A stretch of DNA of 64,000 bases from Actinobacillus indolicus (GCF_901764975.1 NZ_CABFKH010000001.1:244668-308667), one strand, 5' to 3'; counted from the stretch's first letter, positions 54,465 to 64,000 are shown. Notes: generated by a model from the sequence alone, not told the origin. A program made the numbers and translations.

Positions 54465-55769
54465 ATGGCTAAACAAAACCTTCTCACCGCACAGGGCGAG
54501 CGTGTTGCAATCGTTGCAGGATTACGAACCCCATTTGTGCATCGCGATACAGGATTTAAATCTTCCTATGCAACAGATTTAGGGACAATGGTAACGAATG
54601 AATTACTCAGTCGAATAGCGATTGAATATCATCATATCGAACAATTAGTGTTTGGTCAGGTGATTCAGCAGCCTGATATTCCTAATCCATCCCGTGAAAT
54701 TGCCCTTGCGTTAAATATGCCTTATTTACAAGCTTATACCTTAAGTAGCTCTTGCCTTTCAGGTTTACAAGCTTTAGTGAATGTAGCTGGAAGTATTGTT
54801 AGTGGTTCTATTTCTGCAGGAATTGCAGGGGGAACGGATTCCATTTCTAATGCACCTTTTAGCATCAGTCCACGGGTCCTTCATAAATTAAAGGCTATTT
54901 TTAATGCACCAACCTTAGATGATAAATATCGTTTATTCCGTGAGTTTTCTTGGCGAGACTTAAAGCCTCATGGCGTGAATTTAAAAGATTATATGACTCA
55001 GTTATCTGTGGCTGAAATTTCCGAACAAATGGCACAACAGCATCATATTAGCCGTGAGGAACAGGATGAATATGCTCGTCTTTCCCATGAAAAAGCACAA
55101 AATGCTTGGAAATTAGGATTACTTAAAGATGAAGTGATGCCGTCTTTCCCAAGACCTTATTCTGATTTTGTAGTATCAGATACCTTAATTTCAGCTGCTA
55201 CAAAGTCATCTTATTATGAGAAATTTTCTCCATTAATGAATAAGAGTTATGCAACGGTAACAGAAGCAAATATGCCTCGTCCTGTAGATGGAGCCGCAGC
55301 TGTATTACTCATGAGAGAGCAAAAAGCGAAAGCGTTAGGTTTGGAGCCTTTAGGCTATATTCGCAGTTATGCCATTACGGGTAATGATATTTGGCAAAAT
55401 ATGTTTATGGGTGCTACTGTGGCAAGCCATTTAGCCTTAGAACGTGCAAATCTCTCATTACAAGACTTAGACTACATTGATATTCATGAAACCTCTGCAA
55501 GTCAAATGTTAGTCAATATGAAGTTATTCGCTTCAGATGATTTTGCAAAAAATCAATTAAATCGTACCGCTTGTATTGGTGAAATTGATCCCGCTAAATT
55601 AAATCATCTCGGTGGTTCGATTGCGTTTGGTAATCCACGAGCTGCGACTAGCTTGCGTATTCTCATTCAATCCCTAAAAGCTTTAAAACGTAAAGGTGGA
55701 GGCTTGTCACTAGTCGCATCCAGCGGTTTAGGTGGCTTGGGTAGTGCAATGGTTTTGGAAAGCGAGTAA
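54465..55769 (+). CDS. FadI-like thiolase homologue with altered active site
   Basis: A 434-residue protein that aligns over its whole length with E. coli FadI (436). The nucleophilic Cys is kept (SSSCLSGLQA, Cys97). Three other blocks are changed: the HEAFA motif reads HETSA (341-345); the GHPFAATG His is Asn in GNPRAATS (390); the C-terminal TACAAGGLG Cys is Ser in ASSGLGGLG (420). These His and Cys residues act as acid/base in thiolases, so normal thiolysis is doubtful. The frame is intact. It is ten bases from a FadJ-like gene and was probably a beta-oxidation partner. Whether it binds acyl-CoA, does another reaction or is decaying is open. Confidence 0.85.
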   Translation: MAKQNLLTAQGERVAIVAGLRTPFVHRDTGFKSSYATDLGTMVTNELLSRIAIEYHHIEQLVFGQVIQQPDIPNPSREIALALNMPYLQAYTLSSSCLSGLQALVNVAGSIVSGSISAGIAGGTDSISNAPFSISPRVLHKLKAIFNAPTLDDKYRLFREFSWRDLKPHGVNLKDYMTQLSVAEISEQMAQQHHISREEQDEYARLSHEKAQNAWKLGLLKDEVMPSFPRPYSDFVVSDTLISAATKSSYYEKFSPLMNKSYATVTEANMPRPVDGAAAVLLMREQKAKALGLEPLGYIRSYAITGNDIWQNMFMGATVASHLALERANLSLQDLDYIDIHETSASQMLVNMKLFASDDFAKNQLNRTACIGEIDPAKLNHLGGSIAFGNPRAATSLRILIQSLKALKRKGGGLSLVASSGLGGLGSAMVLESE

Positions 55770-55778
55770 GGAAAAGAT

Positions 55779-57893
55779 ATGACGACAGTAGAACGTATTT
55801 CTCCGTTTCAGGTAGAGATTGATGATAATCAGATTGCCATTGTACGTATTGATGTACAAGGTAAAACAAAAAACTGGCTTCCAGAGCAATTTGTTGAAGA
55901 TCTACGTGATGTTATCGGTTCAATTATTTATCAACAAGCACAAGGTGTTATTTTTGTTTCAGGTAAGAAAAAAGGCTTTATACAGGGCTACGATCCTGAA
56001 TACTTACGTAATAAAACAGATGAGCAACTAAAAACACTCTCGAATAATGCACAATTGGTGATGCGGGAAATTAACACCCTAAAAATGCCCGTAGTTGCCG
56101 TGATTGATGGTCCATGTTTTGGGGTTGGGTTAGAACTTGCATTGGCTTGTGATTATCGTATTGCGAGTGAAGAAAGCTATACTAAATTTGCTATGCCACA
56201 AATCCGTTCAGGTATTTTACCTTTTGCGGGGGGAACCCAGCGTTTACCTCGATTGGTCGGGTTACAAAATGCGGTGACCATTTTGTTATCAGGTCAAAAA
56301 ATTGGTGTAGAAAAAGCGTTAAAAATTGGGTTGGTTGATAAGTTAATTCCAGCAAGTAATTTATTTGAAACCGCATATCATTTATTACTTAATCGTAAAG
56401 TGCAAAAAATTGACCATAAGAACCCGCTTGATAAAGCAAAAAAATGGCGTAAACAGATTGAAGGCAACCTATTTATTCGTCATAAATATTTAGATTATGT
56501 TGAAAATCGAGTTTGGGACAAAGCCTTTGGTAATTATCCTGCAGTTGTAAAAATGCTTGAGTTATTGAAAGAGCCTCATTTTAAAGCAGGACTAGCTTTA
56601 GAACAGTCTGCATTGGTGGAATTATTTCATACGGAACAAGCACAAGTATTAATGAATTTAAAACAAGCTGAAAGATCAATGAAAGGGCAATATGAAAATT
56701 TGGCTCAAATAAAAGATATTCAGCAAGTGACGGTACTAGGTAGTGGCTATATGGGGGCAGGTATTGCCTATTTAACGGCAAATAATGCACAAATCCCAGT
56801 TAGGATTAAAGACATTCATCCCTCTGAAATCCAAAAAGCATTACAAATGTGTTATGGCTTAATGCAAAAAGCAATGAGTAAAAAGCAACTCAGTCATGGT
56901 GAAATGATTCAGCGTATGAATTTAATTACTGGTGGAGAACGTTTAGTTGCGGCAAAATCAACTGATTTCATCATTGAAGCGGTGTATGAAAAATTAGAAT
57001 TGAAGCAACAAATGGTAAGAGAAAGTGAAGCCTACTACAATGAAAATGCCATTTTTGCGACCAATACTTCAACTTTCTCGATCAAAGATATTGCTTCTGT
57101 TGCAAAACGTCCAGAAAATGTGATCGGTTTTCATTATTTTAGCCCTGTGACTAAGCGCCAGATGGTGGAAATTATTCCTCATGAGGGGACAAGCCAAAAT
57201 GCGATTGCAACGGCAATTCATTTTGCGATTCAACAAGGTAAAATTCCTATGTTGGTAGCAGATAAAGAAGGATTTTTCATTAACCGTATCTTAACGCCAT
57301 TCTTATTAGAGGCGATAGAGTGCTTATCGGAAGGCGAAGGCATCGAGTTTGTCGATCGCTCGTTACAAGAATTCGGTTTTAAAACAGGACCACTTGCGAT
57401 GATCGATGATATTGGCTTAGATATTATGGTAAAATCAAATCCAGCGATGGTAGAGCAACTTGGAAAACGCTTTGCTTTACCAAGTAGCATACAGAGTTTG
57501 ATCGGTGATGATCGTAAAGGTAGAAAAAATAAACGTGGATTCTATCTCTATGATTCAAAAGGGCAGCGTACGCAAGAAGATAAAAGTATCTATCACACGA
57601 TGGAAACAATCATGCGTAATGATTTAGAAGCACAAGAAATTGCACGCCGCTGCGTATTACGTATGATCAACGAAGCTTGCTGGTGTTTGCAAGATAACGT
57701 AATTCGTTCAACGGACGAAGGGAATGTAGCTTCTGTATTAGGATTTGATTTCCCTGATTTCCGTGGTGGAATTTATGCTTATATCGAAAAAATTGGTGCG
57801 AAAGAAATTGTTCATCAATTACGTAAACATAGCCAACGCTATGGGGAACGTTTTGCTCCTTGCGATTGGTTAGTCGAAAAAGCACAAGCATAA
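55779..57893 (+). CDS. FadJ-like multifunctional beta-oxidation protein
   Basis: A 704-residue protein with an N-terminal enoyl-CoA hydratase domain (about 1-190) and a C-terminal 3-hydroxyacyl-CoA dehydrogenase (about 315-700). In the hydratase, Glu119 is kept in GLELALAC but the second catalytic Glu is Gln141 in AMPQIRSGIL (LPEVQLGLL in E. coli), and the GAD loop is GYD. The dehydrogenase looks intact: VLGSGYMGAGIA, NTSTF, and the catalytic His in GFHYFSPV with following VEIIPHEGTS. It is in one operon with the FadI-like gene. No FadD, FadE or FadL is in view. Confidence 0.87.
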   Translation: MTTVERISPFQVEIDDNQIAIVRIDVQGKTKNWLPEQFVEDLRDVIGSIIYQQAQGVIFVSGKKKGFIQGYDPEYLRNKTDEQLKTLSNNAQLVMREINTLKMPVVAVIDGPCFGVGLELALACDYRIASEESYTKFAMPQIRSGILPFAGGTQRLPRLVGLQNAVTILLSGQKIGVEKALKIGLVDKLIPASNLFETAYHLLLNRKVQKIDHKNPLDKAKKWRKQIEGNLFIRHKYLDYVENRVWDKAFGNYPAVVKMLELLKEPHFKAGLALEQSALVELFHTEQAQVLMNLKQAERSMKGQYENLAQIKDIQQVTVLGSGYMGAGIAYLTANNAQIPVRIKDIHPSEIQKALQMCYGLMQKAMSKKQLSHGEMIQRMNLITGGERLVAAKSTDFIIEAVYEKLELKQQMVRESEAYYNENAIFATNTSTFSIKDIASVAKRPENVIGFHYFSPVTKRQMVEIIPHEGTSQNAIATAIHFAIQQGKIPMLVADKEGFFINRILTPFLLEAIECLSEGEGIEFVDRSLQEFGFKTGPLAMIDDIGLDIMVKSNPAMVEQLGKRFALPSSIQSLIGDDRKGRKNKRGFYLYDSKGQRTQEDKSIYHTMETIMRNDLEAQEIARRCVLRMINEACWCLQDNVIRSTDEGNVASVLGFDFPDFRGGIYAYIEKIGAKEIVHQLRKHSQRYGERFAPCDWLVEKAQA

Positions 57894-57931
57894 TTTTATT
57901 TCAACTTAATTTATTTACATAAGGACAATAC

Positions 57932-59353
57932 ATGAAATTAACAAAAATTGCAGTAGCCGTTGTTGCTGTTGTTGGTGCAGTTGCAGTAGGTGGAAGCTGG
58001 TATACAGGGAAGCAAGTAGAGCAGCGCTATCAAGAATTCCTTCAACGTGGTAATCAGAGTTTAAAACAGCTAGCGACTTATGGCGTTATCGCAGAAATTA
58101 AAGATGTACAATTTCAGCGTCACTTCTTTAGTTCAGATGTGAAATATACCTTAGAAGCTAAAGTAGATGATCAGATTTACGCTTTTAAAGGTGATGATAA
58201 ATTATTTCATGGCCCATTACCGTTAAACCGCTTAATGAAAGGGAATCTATCACCTGTTTTAGCGAGTGTAGAAAATAACATTCAACTTCCAGAAAATCTT
58301 AAAGTCTATTTTAATAACCAAGATAAATTGGGAGAAGGCAAGTCTGATATTAGTTATTCAGGCGCTGCAAAAGGTGAATTTAAAATTAATCCTATTAAAG
58401 TTGTAGAAGAGGGGACGGGAAGTTTAACGCTATCAGAATCCAACTACATTTATGCTTATGATCCGACATCAAATAAATCGGAAGTTGAAGTTAAATTGGA
58501 CAACATAAAAGGAATTGATGCTGAAAAAATCGAAACAGAGCTTCAAGGGTTAAGTTATAAATGGAATACCGTTTCGGATAATCAATATCCATTGTTAACG
58601 CTGGGTGAATATACGGCATCAATTAAACAGCTTAGCATTACGGATAGTGAAGATACATCTTTTGCGATGTTATATAGTAATTTTAGTAGTACAGGTAAAT
58701 CAAACCTTCAGAAAGATCGTGTCATTTCTTCAGGTGATGCTAAAGCAGACATTGAGCTACAAAAAGCAGATAAAAAATTGAAATTAGGTCAGTTTAATAT
58801 GGATCTGTTAATAGATACGGATGCAAAAAGTACGAACGATTTTACGCAATATTTGACTTCACCTGATAAATTAGCATCAGAGGAAGCAGGGCAAATTGTT
58901 CAATCTATTTTGATGAAGTCTCCTAAGCTTGAAGTAAAAAATTTGAGCGTTGAAAATGAAAAAGGGAAAAACAGTTTATCTTTGAATATCAGTTTAGATA
59001 ATTTTGATCTAAACAAAATCAATAGCTTTGATTCGATGCTCAAGATTTTCAAAGCATCGCACTTAGATGCGAAATTAAGTCTCCCTTCTCTTGAAGCGTT
59101 AGCGACACAGATGAACGAAATGGACGGTATGACTAAGGAAGAAGCTACACAGCAGGCGAAATTAGTTATTGAAGACCTAGTAAATAATGCCCAAGCAAGC
59201 ACTTTGGCTGAAATTGATAGCGAAAACATTAAAATGAAATTAACGATCGATCAAGGCAAAGTTAATTTAAACGGTCGTGATCTGCCTGAAGAAGAGGTCC
59301 AAGGCATGTTATTGTTCTTAGTACTTGGATTGGGGGCTATGGGGATACAGTAA
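57932..59353 (+). CDS. YdgA-family (DUF945) envelope protein
   Basis: A 473-residue protein with an N-terminal hydrophobic segment (about 5-22) like a signal anchor, then a long beta-rich region typical of DUF945 (GKQVEQRYQEFLQRGNQSLKQL; FKGDDKLFHGPLPLNRLMKGNL). E. coli YdgA is similar in length; the function is unsettled. It is 38 bases from the FadJ-like gene and may share its transcript. A terminator pair follows. Confidence 0.82.
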   Translation: MKLTKIAVAVVAVVGAVAVGGSWYTGKQVEQRYQEFLQRGNQSLKQLATYGVIAEIKDVQFQRHFFSSDVKYTLEAKVDDQIYAFKGDDKLFHGPLPLNRLMKGNLSPVLASVENNIQLPENLKVYFNNQDKLGEGKSDISYSGAAKGEFKINPIKVVEEGTGSLTLSESNYIYAYDPTSNKSEVEVKLDNIKGIDAEKIETELQGLSYKWNTVSDNQYPLLTLGEYTASIKQLSITDSEDTSFAMLYSNFSSTGKSNLQKDRVISSGDAKADIELQKADKKLKLGQFNMDLLIDTDAKSTNDFTQYLTSPDKLASEEAGQIVQSILMKSPKLEVKNLSVENEKGKNSLSLNISLDNFDLNKINSFDSMLKIFKASHLDAKLSLPSLEALATQMNEMDGMTKEEATQQAKLVIEDLVNNAQASTLAEIDSENIKMKLTIDQGKVNLNGRDLPEEEVQGMLLFLVLGLGAMGIQ

Positions 59354-59430
59354 GGTTATATAACAAGCGGTAAGTTCTAGGAGTATTTTTGCAAATATAC
59401 ATAGACCTTACCGAGGTTAACCACAAAAGT

Positions 59431-59462
59431 AAAACCTCTAGAGAAACTCTAGAGGTTTTTTT
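59431..59462. terminator. Bidirectional terminator between the ydgA-like gene and leuD
   Basis: Thirteen-base arms 59431-59443 and 59447-59459 (AAAACCTCTAGAG type) with loop AAA, T-runs on both sides. An uptake signal ACAAGCGGT lies at 59363-59371. Confidence 0.8.
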
Positions 59463-59466
59463 GTGG

Positions 59467-60072
59467 CTAACGCAAAAATGCTGGAATTTTACTTTCGTAC
59501 TCGGCGATTTTCGCTTCGTGTTGCAGCGTTAAGCCGATATTGTCTAAACCATTTAACAAGCAGTGACGACGGAAACTGTCGATTTCAAAAGAGTAGGTTT
59601 TGCCATTTGCCGAAACCGTTTGAGCTTCTAAATCGACGGTAATTGTCGCCCCTTCATTCGCTTCGACATATTTGAAAAGTTCATCAACTTCTTCTTCGCT
59701 TAAACGCACAGGCAACATTTGGTTATTTAAACTGTTACCATAGAAAATATCGGCAAAACTTGGGGCGATAATGGCTCGAATGCCATAATCATCTAACGCC
59801 CAAGGTGCGTGTTCACGGGAAGATCCACAACCAAAGTTTTCACGAGCCAATAAAATACTTGCCCCTTGATAACGTGGGAAATTCAGCACGAAATCAGGAT
59901 TTGGCTGTTTCCCTTCATCATCTAAGAAACGCCATTCGTGGAATAAGTGAGCACCAAAGCCGACACGGGTTACTTTTTGTAAAAACTGTTTTGGAATAAT
60001 TGCATCGGTATCGACGTGCGAAGCATCAAGCGGAACAGCTAAACCGGTGTGTTGTTTAAATTCTTTTGCCAT
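59467..60072 (-). CDS. leuD: 3-isopropylmalate dehydratase small subunit LeuD
   Basis: A 201-residue subunit (same length as E. coli), with [27 protein letters not shown] and [16 protein letters not shown]. It forms the substrate-binding swivel domain of the leucine-pathway isomerase. It lies 11 bases after leuC on the minus strand, in the usual leuCD order. leuA and leuB are not in this window. Confidence 0.97.
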   Translation of the reverse strand: MAKEFKQHTGLAVPLDASHVDTDAIIPKQFLQKVTRVGFGAHLFHEWRFLDDEGKQPNPDFVLNFPRYQGASILLARENFGCGSSREHAPWALDDYGIRAIIAPSFADIFYGNSLNNQMLPVRLSEEEVDELFKYVEANEGATITVDLEAQTVSANGKTYSFEIDSFRRHCLLNGLDNIGLTLQHEAKIAEYESKIPAFLR

Positions 60073-60083
60073 TTTCTTATTCC

Positions 60084-61490
60084 TTAGTGTAATTCTACGT
60101 TGCGAATATCGACGAATTTACCGTGAACGGCTGCGGCTGCTGCCATTGCAGGGCTGACCAAGTGAGTGCGCCCGCCACGACCTTGACGACCTTCAAAGTT
60201 ACGGTTACTGGTTGAAGCACAGCGTTCGCCTGGCTCTAAACGGTCGTTGTTCATTGCCAAACACATTGAACAGCCCGGTTGTCGCCATTCAAAACCTGCT
60301 TCAATAAAGATTTTATCTAAGCCTTCTTTTTCTGCTTGTTCACGCACTAAGCCCGAACCTGGTACCACTAATGCTTGAACACCGTCAGCGACTTTGCGTC
60401 CTTTTGCCACGGCAGCCGCCGCACGCAAATCTTCAATACGAGAGTTGGTGCAAGAGCCGATAAATACTTTGTCGATAGCGACATCAGTCAATTTAATACT
60501 GTGAGGTAAGCCCATATAAGCTAAGGCTTTTTCCGCTGATTGACGCTCAATCGGATCTGCCATATCTGCAGGGTTCGGGATCGTTTCATTGATACCGATA
60601 ACGTGTCCCGGGTTTGTTCCCCAAGTAACTTGTGGCTCAATCTCGCTGGCTTCTAAAGTAACCACCGTATCAAATTCCGCCCCTTCGTCTGTGTGCAAGG
60701 TTTTCCAATAGGCAACGGCATCGTCCCAGTCTTTGCCTTTTGGTGCGGACGGGCGACCTTTTAAATAAGCAAAAGTGGTTTCATCCGGTGCAATTAAACC
60801 TGATTTTGCACCAAGCTCAATCGCCATATTACATACGGTCATACGACCTTCCATCGATAAATCACGGATCGCTTCACCACAGAACTCAACAACGTGTCCT
60901 GTACCGCCCGCCATCGTGGTTTTGCCAATAATCGCAAGCACAATATCTTTCGCCGTAATACCTTCACGCACTTTGCCACGCACTTCGATTTTCATTTTTT
61001 TCGCACGGGCTTGTTTTACCGTTTGAGTTGCAAGCACGTGTTCAACTTCTGATGTACCGATACCAAAGGCTAAAGCACCAAATGCACCGTGTGTCGCCGT
61101 ATGAGAGTCGCCACACACAATCGTCATACCCGGAAGGGTTAAACCCTGCTCAGGTCCCATAACGTGCACAATCCCTTGATTGATATGGTTAATGTCATAA
61201 AGGGTTACGCCAAACTGTTCGGTATTTTTTGCCAGCTCAACCATTTGAATACGCCCCATTTCACCTGAACCGCCTAAATCACGGCTATCGGTAGGTACGT
61301 TATGATCCATGGTTGCCACCGTTTTGGTTGGCTGACGAACTTCACGCCCCATAGCACGCAAACCGTCAAAGGCTTGCGGTGAAGTCACTTCGTGGACTAA
61401 ATGGCGGTTGATATAAATTAGAGGAGTTTCACCTTCAGCTTCGTGAACAACGTGGGCATCAAATAATTTTTCGTATAAGGTTTTTTTCAT
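60084..61490 (-). CDS. leuC: 3-isopropylmalate dehydratase large subunit LeuC
   Basis: A 468-residue aconitase-family protein. I took the ATG at 61490 ([15 protein letters not shown]), as in E. coli; the longer frame to 61520 adds ten unrelated residues that run toward an uptake-signal hairpin. The iron-sulphur ligands are in [11 protein letters not shown] and [11 protein letters not shown], and [26 protein letters not shown] is typical. It isomerises 2- to 3-isopropylmalate together with LeuD. I saw no leucine leader peptide in the 329 bases upstream. Confidence 0.96.
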   Translation of the reverse strand: MKKTLYEKLFDAHVVHEAEGETPLIYINRHLVHEVTSPQAFDGLRAMGREVRQPTKTVATMDHNVPTDSRDLGGSGEMGRIQMVELAKNTEQFGVTLYDINHINQGIVHVMGPEQGLTLPGMTIVCGDSHTATHGAFGALAFGIGTSEVEHVLATQTVKQARAKKMKIEVRGKVREGITAKDIVLAIIGKTTMAGGTGHVVEFCGEAIRDLSMEGRMTVCNMAIELGAKSGLIAPDETTFAYLKGRPSAPKGKDWDDAVAYWKTLHTDEGAEFDTVVTLEASEIEPQVTWGTNPGHVIGINETIPNPADMADPIERQSAEKALAYMGLPHSIKLTDVAIDKVFIGSCTNSRIEDLRAAAAVAKGRKVADGVQALVVPGSGLVREQAEKEGLDKIFIEAGFEWRQPGCSMCLAMNNDRLEPGERCASTSNRNFEGRQGRGGRTHLVSPAMAAAAAVHGKFVDIRNVELH

Positions 61491-61516
61491 AAGTCCAACT
61501 CTCAATTCAAGGTGAT

Positions 61517-61562
61517 ACAAGCGGTAGGATTTGCAAAATTTTTTGCAAATGTGACCGCTTGT
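61517..61562. repeat. Long inverted uptake-signal pair in the leuC leader
   Basis: ACAAGCGGT...ATTTGCAAAA (61517-61538) and TTTTGCAAAT...ACCGCTTGT (61541-61562) pair over 19 bases with a three-base internal loop. It begins 27 bases upstream of the leuC start, so on the minus strand it lies in the leader rather than at a gene end. The rest of 61491-61819 shows only AT-rich sequence and a hairpin near the bcr-like gene. Confidence 0.7.
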
Positions 61563-61795
61563 AAATAAGTAAGAAGGAATATAACTTCACTCCCTATAAA
61601 AGTAAAATGCTATTTCTTCGTAAAACACCTATTTTTATGCTGTAAGATAAGCGTAAAATCACTATTTGTCTCAATGGTGTAGCATATTATGCTTTATTAT
61701 TGGTTGTTTATGGGGTTTAGCTTTATTGGTTTTCATTTATAAGGATTTTTATCATTAAAACCAAAAGAATAAATTAATAGATAAAAAGTATTAAG

Positions 61796-61815
61796 AATGG
61801 GGTAACAGCCCCATT
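61796..61815 (-). terminator. Hairpin after the Bcr-like gene
   Basis: Arms AATGGGG (61796-61802) and CCCCATT (61809-61815) with a six-base loop, followed on the minus strand by CTTAATACTTTTTATC. Confidence 0.6.
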
Positions 61816-61819
61816 TAAA

Positions 61820-63014
61820 TTAGTTATCACGTCTTTGACAAGATAAAAAGTAGTAAGCGATACAACCAATAATAATACAGGCTGCCATGGTATAGAGCAT
61901 AGGGCGTTCACTTGTTAAAGGAATATGGGATAACCCTGCCCCAACTAATGAACCAATCCCAAAACGGGCTGTGCCAGCAACGGCATTTGCTGTACCTGCC
62001 ATTTGTGGATAGCGATCTAAAATCGCTGCTGTAGCATTACTACCGATAGTTGAAAGCATACCAACAAAGACTGCTACCCCGATAGCCATAGGCCATAATC
62101 CGAGTTGAAGTGTTGCGGAAATTGCCAGCCAAATTCCTGCTAATAATTGCAGACCTAAGCCGATTTGTAACATTTTTTCTGAACCAATTTTGGACACGAG
62201 GCGACCATTAATAAAAGTCATAATAATAAGTACACCAACGTTTAGCATAAAAAAGTAGCCAAAATGCTCAGAAGAAACGCCAAATAAACCAATATAAACC
62301 AGCGAGCCTGATGTCAGAAAACAGAACATACCAGCAAACGAAAAACCCCCTAGCGAGAACATAACCGAGCGTGGCTTTATGAGAAATCAATGCGACAAAA
62401 TTTTGTAATACTTTTTTGAAACTGAGTGGCATTCGATTTTCTTTGGTTAAGGTCTCTGGTACTTGGAGTGTAACAAGGCAAGTACAGACGATCCCCATGA
62501 TCATTAAAATGTAAAAAATGGCATGCCAATGGAACCATTTGGCTACATAGCCACCAACAATAGGGGCAACAAGTGGAGCGACCATGGTAATAATCATGAT
62601 AGTGGACATCATTTTAGCGAACTGATTGCGATCAAACAGATCACGTACTAATGCCCCTAGTACCACGGCAGGTGCAGCACCAAATAAGCCTTGAATTAAA
62701 CGTAATAAATAGAAATTTTCAATATCAAAGACTTGTGTTAAGAAAAAGGAGGCAACCGCACCGCCTGATAACCCTAATAGAATAATCGGCTTACGACCAA
62801 AACTATCGGCAATCGGTCCCCAAAACAGTTGTCCAATCGCAAAGCCAAACGTAAAAATAGCAAGTGTCGTTTGGACTTTTTCCTGAGATACATCTAAATC
62901 TTTGGCTATATCTAAAAATGAAGGCAGATACATATCAATAGCAAGGGGAGGAAGCATAGATAGCAACCCCATGATAATGATAAAAATGCCGTTGTTTTTC
63001 ATTATTTTACTCAT
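61820..63014 (-). pseudogene. Bcr/CflA-type MFS efflux gene, frameshifted
   Basis: Two overlapping frames on the minus strand together form one Bcr/CflA transporter of about 398 residues. The first (63014-62268) begins [21 protein letters not shown] and has MYLPSFLDIA, GQLFWGPIADSFGRKP; after LGYVLA it runs into unrelated residues. The second (62362-61820) starts at GGFSFAGMFCFLTSGS, the normal continuation, and ends CQRRDN. The break is at a run of five G and five T (plus strand 62341-62350), where one base too many fits best. Bcr exports bicyclomycin and other drugs. rsuA overlaps its start by one base, as in E. coli rsuA-bcr. Confidence 0.85.
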
Positions 63015-63706
63015 TAAAAACTCTCTATTTCTTCTGTTGTTAAGGCTCTAAATTCCCCTTCTGCAAGATTTTCATCTAAGATAACATCGCCGATACGCCA
63101 GCGGTGTAATGCAACGACTTTGTTACCCACTGCGGCAAACATCCGTTTGACTTGATGATAACGCCCTTCACTGATTGTTAAGTTAACATTGTAATCATCT
63201 AAAATTTCAAGTTGAGCCGGTTTTGTTACGGTTTTTTCACCTCGTAATAAAATGCCTTCGGCAAATTGTGTGGCATAGAAATCTTCTACGGGATCAGCAA
63301 GGGTGACTAAGTAGGTTTTTTCACAATGATGTTTTGGGGACGTAATTCGGTGTGACCATTGTCCATCATCAGTTAATAACACTAACCCTGTTGTGTCGGC
63401 ATCTAAACGCCCTGCACAATGCAATTTTGTGGTCAGTGGATAGTCAAAAAATTGGAATACGGTCGGGTAGTCACCGTCATCGTGAGAACAAACGCAATTT
63501 TGAGGCTTGTACAGCATAAAATATTGCCCTTCATCCACCCAAGCAAGTAGTTCGCCATCAAAACAGATCTCATCTTGTTCACTGATTTTTCTTGCACTAT
63601 TTTTTTCTATTTCGCCATTGACTGTAACTTGTCCTGAACGTAATGCCTTTGTGGCTTGAGAGCGTGTTAGCCCTGTGTTTTCTGCTATAAATTTGTCTAA
63701 ACGCAT
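63014..63706 (-). CDS. rsuA: 16S rRNA pseudouridine-516 synthase RsuA
   Basis: A 230-residue pseudouridine synthase: S4-like domain ([31 protein letters not shown]), catalytic [20 protein letters not shown] with the Asp, and [15 protein letters not shown]. The family length and motifs fit RsuA rather than RluB or RluE ([11 protein letters not shown] is typical). It modifies U516 of 16S rRNA. Its last base is the first base of the Bcr-like gene (TAATG), so the two are coupled, as in E. coli. Confidence 0.93.
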   Translation of the reverse strand: MRLDKFIAENTGLTRSQATKALRSGQVTVNGEIEKNSARKISEQDEICFDGELLAWVDEGQYFMLYKPQNCVCSHDDGDYPTVFQFFDYPLTTKLHCAGRLDADTTGLVLLTDDGQWSHRITSPKHHCEKTYLVTLADPVEDFYATQFAEGILLRGEKTVTKPAQLEILDDYNVNLTISEGRYHQVKRMFAAVGNKVVALHRWRIGDVILDENLAEGEFRALTTEEIESF

Positions 63707-63837
63707 ATTTCTTGAAGATCTAAAAGTAAAGTGAGGATTATAGACCTATTTTCTATGAGTAGGGTGTAATTTTTGCAAGCCTTTTTTGCTATTCCTGATT
63801 ATAATAGCGAGACTTGTGACTAACCTATGAGAATCCC

Positions 63838-64000
63838 GTGGATACCGTTATCAATTTTGCTATCTATCTTCAATTTTTTATTGGTTTGTTTGCGATTGTA
63901 AACCCTTTTGGTACCTTGCCGATTTTCTTTAGTATGACGGCTCATCAATATGAGGCAGATCGTAATAAAACGAATCTAATTACCTCTATTTCGGTAGGTG
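63838..64000 (+). CDS. MarC-family membrane protein (YchE-like), N-terminal part
   Basis: The gene runs off the window end. From a GTG at 63838 the protein reads MDTVINFAIYLQF, then FFIGLFAIVNPFGTLPIFF, SMTAHQYEADRNKTN, which matches the start of E. coli YchE (FKFFIGLFALVNPVGIIPVF, RNKTNL). MarC proteins have six membrane helices and no proven transport function. GTG is chosen since the ATG at 63827 is out of frame. A good TATAAT lies at 63800-63805. The 131-base gap to rsuA is a divergent promoter region. Confidence 0.85.
   Translation, partial: MDTVINFAIYLQFFIGLFAIVNPFGTLPIFFSMTAHQYEADRNKTNLITSISVG

Noticed and set aside
61491-61819. Leucine leader peptide and attenuator before leuC
   Set aside because: No short frame with runs of Leu codons and no alternative terminator pair were found; the hairpin present is an uptake-signal pair.
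1-64000. CRISPR arrays, tRNA or rRNA genes
   Set aside because: No regularly spaced direct repeats, cloverleaf sequences or rRNA-like stretches were recognised by eye; a tRNAscan or Infernal run would settle it.

Overview
This window is a stretch of bacterial chromosome that fits a Pasteurellaceae species. The clearest sign is the uptake-signal 9-mer ACAAGCGGT, seen many times on both strands and often as inverted pairs that double as terminators. That form is known from the Actinobacillus pleuropneumoniae / Mannheimia haemolytica / Haemophilus ducreyi branch; the H. influenzae form AAGTGCGGT is rare here. Protein sequences are uniformly gammaproteobacterial (YoaA, MsbA, Der, HldE, SurA-RsmA, LepA-LepB-Rnc-Era-RecO, CvpA-PurF). 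The short single-parvulin SurA and the lysine-riboswitch-linked NhaC-type transporter also suit Pasteurellaceae. No rRNA, tRNA, CRISPR array, transposase or prophage was seen.

Layout. 1-9.3 kb: end of a Kef antiporter gene, a MocR-type regulator, yoaA helicase, an LrgA/LrgB pair, msbA and ycjX. 9.3-18.4 kb: ubiH, selD, ratA-ratB, der, hldE, surA, rsmA, uppP. 18.5-23.4 kb is an accessory pocket: a small lipoprotein, a DUF72 protein, a Fic protein with a heptad-repeat linker, and a complete retron (promoter, msr-msd RNA, NDT-like effector, reverse transcriptase) resembling Eco1/Ec86. 23.4-33.7 kb: metH, lepA, lepB, rnc, era, recO, and metX behind MetJ boxes. 33.9-45 kb: an AraC regulator, dmsABC behind an FNR-like site, an EamA transporter, sanA, a NhaC-family transporter preceded by a lysine riboswitch (hence probably a lysine transporter), hns, purU, rnhA. 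45-52.2 kb: a peptide/nickel-type ABC transporter with a Tat-exported binding protein and a permease-ATPase fusion, followed by a lone FAD oxidoreductase. 52.2-64 kb: cvpA-purF behind a PurR-like box, a FadI/FadJ-like pair whose thiolase and hydratase active sites are altered, a YdgA-family protein, leuCD, a frameshifted Bcr/CflA efflux gene, rsuA, and the start of a MarC-family gene.

How the genes work together. Most are housekeeping: ribosome and RNA maturation (der, era, rnc, rsmA, rsuA, lepA), envelope biogenesis (msbA, hldE, surA, uppP, lepB, sanA) and amino-acid or purine supply (metX, metH, leuCD, purF, purU). Several carry recognisable regulatory sites: MetJ, FNR, PurR, and a lysine riboswitch. 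The retron is the best-defined accessory system. Its promoter, a1/a2 pairing, two msr hairpins, perfect 23-bp msd stem, effector and RT can all be read directly. The FadI/FadJ-like pair and the transporter plus flavoprotein cluster are the most interesting metabolic puzzles.
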